Part shown: one piece after another, positions 8,734 to 11,402 of the stretch | Numbering within the stretch: the first letter of the stretch is position 1 | How the letters are laid out: each line of letters opens with the position of its first letter | NCBI GenBank assembly: GCA_015489095.1 | Contig: WFMN01000153.1 | Span: 1 to 11,402 of the forward strand | DNA length: 11,402 nucleotides | Source: Mariprofundaceae bacterium | GTDB lineage: Bacteria; Pseudomonadota; Zetaproteobacteria; Mariprofundales; J009 | Direction of reading: 5' to 3' | Position numbers and translations under genes: made by a program | Notes under the pieces: model-generated | The model's input: the letters and a program-made list of their open reading frames with translations, nothing else | The model's database searches: none | What the model was told of the DNA's origin: nothing

Positions 8734-9266
8734 TACATGCTGTTCAGGTTCTGTCTGGCTGACTGGTAGTTGGGGTCGATGCGCAGCGCCTGATTGAACT
8801 CGGCGCGGGCGCGCTCGCGGTCGTAGATGCGGTCGCGCTGGTAGTAGGCCACCCCCAGATCGTTGTGGTAGAGCGCGCTGCCGGTACAGAGGCGGACGCT
8901 GTTTTGCAGCAGATAGACCTTTTTCTCCCGATCAATCACGCTTTTTGACTGCTCGTAGCTGCGGGCGGCGGCGGCACAGTCGTCGAAGGAGCGCGGGGTG
9001 GCCTGCGCCGGAGGTTGGGGTGGCTTTCCTCCTTGATTCAACTGCTTGCCAAGCAGGTAGCCGCCAAGCGCGCCGATGATGGCGCCCTGACCCGCGCCCC
9101 CGCGCCGGTTGACCTGATGGCCGATGGCGGCGCCGGCGCCGGCGCCGATCAGCGCGCCTAGGACGGCGTTGTCCTGGGCCGCGGCGGGGGTGGGAGCGGC
9201 TGCCGTGCACAGCAAGGCTCCGATGACGGCGATACGGAAGAGAGGGGTTGATTCGGTTCGGTTCAT
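8733..9266 (-). CDS. Exported glycine-zipper protein with C-terminal TPR-like region
   Basis: The protein is 177 residues and its exact function is unknown. Residues 1-30 form a signal peptide: a hydrophobic core RIAVIGALLCTAAA, then APTPAAA before QDN, which suits signal peptidase I cleavage after residue 30. The Cys in the core is not in a proper lipobox. Residues 34-78 are a glycine-zipper (VLGALIGAGAGAAIGHQVNRRGGAGQ, then GAIIGALGGYLLGKQL), as in YMGG/OmpA-like outer-membrane stress proteins, implying membrane association. A Pro/Gln linker follows. Residues 132-171 resemble one to two tetratricopeptide helices (LGVAYYQRD, ARAEFNQALRIDPNYQSA). The ATG at 9266 is chosen because GGAGGT lies 7 bases upstream and a signal peptide follows at once; a longer frame would read through repeats. 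It is convergent with cysN. Confidence 0.75.
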   Translation of the reverse strand: MNRTESTPLFRIAVIGALLCTAAAPTPAAAQDNAVLGALIGAGAGAAIGHQVNRRGGAGQGAIIGALGGYLLGKQLNQGGKPPQPPAQATPRSFDDCAAAARSYEQSKSVIDREKKVYLLQNSVRLCTGSALYHNDLGVAYYQRDRIYDRERARAEFNQALRIDPNYQSARQNLNSM

Positions 9267-9302
9267 CACGCTTACCTCCAAACATTGAAAAAATCCGTCC
9301 AT

Positions 9303-9366
9303 GGCCATTCGCGGTTGGAAACCGCTCCTACAGCCTGTAGGAGGGGAATCCTTTCCCCGAACCCAC
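9303..9366. repeat. BIME-like unit 1: two REP elements in opposite orientation
   Basis: This unit is a minus-strand REP at 9308-9331 (GTAGGAG head, stem GCGGTT/AACCGC, then CGAA) and a plus-strand REP at 9337-9361 (GTAGGAG head, stem GGGGAA/TTCCCC, then CGAA). They are joined head to head by five bases, so the heads also form the palindrome CTCCTACAGCCTGTAGGAG. GTAGGAG-headed REPs are known from Pseudomonas, Xanthomonas and relatives, where they are associated with RAYT transposases; no such gene is in this window. Confidence 0.85.
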
Positions 9367-9430
9367 GGCCATTCGCGGTTGGAAACCGCTCCTACAGCCC
9401 GTAGGAGGGGAATCCTTTCCCCGAACCGGT
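9367..9430. repeat. BIME-like unit 2, tandem copy of unit 1
   Basis: This is an almost perfect repeat of the previous 64 bp, with the minus REP at 9372-9395 and the plus REP at 9401-9425. The only change in the shared core is CCTG to CCCG between the two heads, so the array expanded recently. Confidence 0.85.
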
Positions 9431-9453
9431 AGGAGGGGAGTCCTCTCCCCGAA
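9429..9453 (+). repeat. Single REP element following the BIME array
   Basis: A fifth GTAGGAG-headed REP, in plus orientation, with stem GGGGAG/CTCCCC and a CGAA tail. Compared with the REP at 9401-9425, the stem has changed on both sides (A to G and T to C), a compensatory change that keeps pairing. This supports selection for the hairpin itself. Confidence 0.8.
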
Positions 9454-9468
9454 CCAGCCCATGGCCGC

Positions 9469-9496
9469 GATGGCGGCTTCCTGCGAAGCCGGCATC
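9469..9496. repeat. Isolated palindrome, possible divergent REP-like hairpin
   Basis: GATG-G-CGGCTTC, loop CTGC, GAAGCCG-G-CATC: an 11 bp stem broken by one G/G mismatch. It lies 15 bp after the last clear REP and probably belongs to the same mobile family or is a second class, but it lacks the GTAGGAG head. Confidence 0.5.
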
Positions 9497-9652
9497 CATT
9501 GGGTCGCGGTTTCGCCCTAGCGATTACAACGGCAGGCCTACGCCGCGAGGGGATAATGGTTGCGCACCGTGCCCGGTTTGTCAATCGGTGGGGGGCGGTT
9601 TGCGGGCTGCGGCTCCGTTTCCAGTGGTCGCAAAAGCGGTTAGTATTGGCGG
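9497..9652. other. Intergenic region between the REP cluster and the channel gene
   Basis: No gene is seen here. On the minus strand a perfect TTGACA is present at 9584-9579, but no good -10 sits 16-18 bp downstream (CATTAT is 20 bp away), so it is only a weak candidate promoter for the glycine-zipper gene. On the plus strand TTTCCA (9618-9623) and TAGTAT (9641-9646) are 17 bp apart, each 4 of 6 to consensus. If real, the channel mRNA would start at or near its ATG. Confidence 0.3.
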
Positions 9653-10528
9653 ATGTTGTTGGATCAGGACAGCGCGGATAGCGCGATGTTGCCTCGTCCG
9701 GGCGAACCCGGTTGGTGGGCGGCGCGCAGCTGGCGGCAGCGGCTCAATGTGGTGCTGTTCGATTTCCATTGCCGTGCCGGCAGGATTGTCAATTATACCA
9801 TCGGTCTGTTGATCATGCTCGCCGTGTTGACCTCGATGACCGAATCGGTGCCCTATTATCAGCAGCACTACGGGAGGCTGCTCAACCTGCTCGAATACTA
9901 CTTCACGCTGCTCTTCTCCATCGAGTATGTGCTGCGCATCTTCTCCGCCGGCCGTCCGTGGCGCTACATTCTTAGCTTCAACGGCATTGTGGATCTCACC
10001 GCTGTGTTGCCGTTGCTGATCAGCGGCGATTCCACCCTGATCATCCGCCTGCTGCGGGTGATGCGGCTGATCAAACTGACCAGTTACCTTCCCGCCTTGA
10101 CCGCGCTGTTCCGCGCGATGACCGATGTGTTGCAACTGATGTTGATGGTGCTTGCCGCCATCATCCTGATGTCGCTGCTGGCCGGCAACCTGATCTATAT
10201 CGTGGAGCCGGAGACCTTCCACACCGCCTTCGAGGGTGCGTGGTGGAGCTTGGTGACGATGAGCACCGTCGGCTACGGCGACCTTTACCCGGTCACACTG
10301 GGCGGACGGCTGGTGGCCGGGGTGGTGATCCTCTCCGGCATCACCATGTTCGCCATGGCCACCGCCGTGGTTTCGGTGCGGGTCGGGCGCCACCTGCTGG
10401 AGCGTGCGCGGTGCGAGAACTGTCGCCACGCGGTTGCCGACGACTACTTCTACTGCCCCCACTGCGGTATCCGGCTGGATCTGGATGGCGACAGTGTGGA
10501 CGACGACCCCAACTTTCCCTCGGATTGA
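9653..10528 (+). CDS. Voltage-gated-type potassium channel with C-terminal zinc ribbon
   Basis: A 291-residue inner-membrane ion channel subunit, expected to form a K+-selective tetramer. Hydrophobic segments fit a six-helix Kv layout: S1 about 46-63, S2 78-98, S3 109-123, and S4 127-141 with basic residues every third position (Arg132, Arg135, Arg138, Lys141). S5 is about 161-183, the pore helix is at 192-203, the selectivity filter is TVGYGD (205-210), and S6 is 219-243. After S6 comes RARCENCRHAVADDYFYCPHCG, a C-x2-C-x10-C-x2-C zinc ribbon (Cys254, 257, 268, 271), then a short acidic tail. TVGYGD makes K+ selectivity nearly certain; voltage sensing is inferred from S4. The N-terminal ~40 residues are not hydrophobic. 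The start is uncertain: the ATG at 9653 lacks a clear ribosome site, and an in-frame ATG at 9686 is possible. guaB begins 27 bp downstream on the same strand. Confidence 0.9.
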   Translation: MLLDQDSADSAMLPRPGEPGWWAARSWRQRLNVVLFDFHCRAGRIVNYTIGLLIMLAVLTSMTESVPYYQQHYGRLLNLLEYYFTLLFSIEYVLRIFSAGRPWRYILSFNGIVDLTAVLPLLISGDSTLIIRLLRVMRLIKLTSYLPALTALFRAMTDVLQLMLMVLAAIILMSLLAGNLIYIVEPETFHTAFEGAWWSLVTMSTVGYGDLYPVTLGGRLVAGVVILSGITMFAMATAVVSVRVGRHLLERARCENCRHAVADDYFYCPHCGIRLDLDGDSVDDDPNFPSD

Positions 10529-10555
10529 CCATTCTATTTTAGGAGTTCCCTTGTA

Positions 10556-11402
10556 ATGACTACCTCGACCATTGCGGAAGCGTTGACCTTTGACGATGTG
10601 CTTCTGGTACCGCAGGCGAGTTCGGTGCTGCCCAATCAGGTGCGGCTGGCCACCCGCTTTACCCGCGATCTGCGGCTCAATATCCCGGTGATCTCGGCGG
10701 CGATGGATACCGTCACCGAGTCCTCCACCGCCATCTGCCTCGCGCAGGAGGGGGGGATCGGGGTGATCCACAAAAACATGAGCGTCGCCGCGCAGGCGCG
10801 GGAGGTGCATCGGGTGAAGCGGTTTGAGGCCGGGGTGGTGCAGGATCCACTCACCGTCACCTCCGACCTGCCCTTGGAGCGGGTGATCGCGATGTCGCGG
10901 CAGCACGGCTACTCCGGCTTTCCGGTGTTGAACAACGAGGGCAAGGTGTGCGGCATCATCACCAACCGCGATATCCGTTTTGAAACCGACCTGAGCAAAA
11001 CGGTGGAGGAGCTGATGACGCCGCATGACCGGCTGGTGAGCGTGCCCCCCGGCACATCCAGCGAACAGTGCAAGGCGCTGTTTCACAAGCACCGTATTGA
11101 AAAACTGCCGATTATCGACGAGTTCGGCCGCCTGCAGGGGATGATGACGGTGCGTGATCTGGTCAAATCCTCCACCCATCCCAACGCGGTGCGCGATCAG
11201 CACGGCCGCCTGTTGGTGGCGGCGGCGATCGGCGTCGGCGAGAAGGAGCTTTCCCGTTTCGATGCCCTGCTGGCGGAAGGGGTGGACGCGGTGGTGGTCG
11301 ATACCGCCCACGGCCACTCGGCGGGGGTGATCGGGCAGATTCGCGAGATTAAACAGCAGTATGGCGACCGCATTCAGGTGATCGGCGGCAATATCGCCAC
11401 CC
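10556..11402 (+). CDS. guaB: Inosine-5'-monophosphate dehydrogenase, N-terminal part (runs off right edge)
   Basis: GuaB oxidises IMP to XMP with NAD+, the first step committed to GMP synthesis. The 282 codons present match the family from the start: ALTFDDVLLVPQASSVLPNQV, then NIPVISAAMDTVTES and GGIGVIHKNMS. A pair of CBS domains follows over about residues 90-205, where FEAGVVQDPLTVTSD opens the first and VKSS closes the second. The barrel then resumes with VVDTAHGHSAGV and VIGGNIAT. The catalytic cysteine loop and the C-terminal ~200 residues are beyond the window. The start ATG has AGGAG at 10541-10545, ten bases upstream. Only 27 bp separate it from the channel gene with no evident terminator, so partial co-transcription is possible; TTGACC at 10525 has no well-spaced -10. 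Confidence 0.97.
   Translation, partial: MTTSTIAEALTFDDVLLVPQASSVLPNQVRLATRFTRDLRLNIPVISAAMDTVTESSTAICLAQEGGIGVIHKNMSVAAQAREVHRVKRFEAGVVQDPLTVTSDLPLERVIAMSRQHGYSGFPVLNNEGKVCGIITNRDIRFETDLSKTVEELMTPHDRLVSVPPGTSSEQCKALFHKHRIEKLPIIDEFGRLQGMMTVRDLVKSSTHPNAVRDQHGRLLVAAAIGVGEKELSRFDALLAEGVDAVVVDTAHGHSAGVIGQIREIKQQYGDRIQVIGGNIAT

Noticed and set aside
9303..9455. CRISPR array
   Set aside because: Units repeat every 64 bp with no unique spacers and consist of paired REP palindromes. No cas genes are present.
9581..11317. A 578-codon open frame on the minus strand opposite the channel and guaB
   Set aside because: It lies antisense to two clearly recognisable proteins. Its residues are rich in His, Gln, Arg and Gly, as expected from the mirror reading of GC-rich coding DNA, and it has no family motif.

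Overview
The window is GC-rich chromosomal DNA from a proteobacterium, most likely gamma- or a related class; the species cannot be named from the sequence. The clues are a SUF operon led by an Rrf2-type regulator, a type II secretion-like pseudopilin, an iron-sulphur APS reductase, and REP elements with the GTAGGAG head familiar from Pseudomonas and Xanthomonas relatives. Genes are tightly packed, with several 1-4 bp start/stop overlaps.

Layout. (1) Positions 1-4731, minus strand: an iron-sulphur cluster assembly operon read regulator-sufB-sufC-sufD-sufS, with sufS running off the left edge. Junctions are overlapping or nearly so, except sufB-sufC, where 249 bp hold two tandem copies of a ~95 bp inverted-repeat element. 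(2) Positions 4850-8726, plus strand, divergent from the regulator across a 118 bp gap: gspK-like pseudopilin, cysH (APS reductase), cysD and cysN (ATP sulphurylase). (3) Positions 8733-9266, minus strand: an exported glycine-zipper/TPR protein, convergent with cysN. (4) Positions 9267-9652: an intergenic region filled largely with REP/BIME-type palindromes. (5) Positions 9653-10528, plus strand: a voltage-gated-type potassium channel with a C-terminal zinc ribbon. (6) From 10556 to the right edge: guaB (IMP dehydrogenase), truncated by the window.

How it fits together. CysD and CysN make APS from sulphate and ATP, and CysH reduces APS directly to sulphite. No APS kinase is present, which agrees with CysH being the APS-type enzyme (CC and CxxC cluster cysteines). 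CysH needs a [4Fe-4S] cluster, and the neighbouring SUF operon builds such clusters, using sulphur drawn from cysteine by SufS. The region therefore pairs sulphur supply with sulphur use.

Most of the window is ordinary housekeeping. The most unusual signal is CysD, which carries its own CC...CxxC cysteine set at the place where APS reductases bind their cluster. Also worth a look are the orphan gspK coupled to cysH, the repeat pair that interrupts the suf operon, the tandem BIMEs, and the channel-zinc ribbon fusion.
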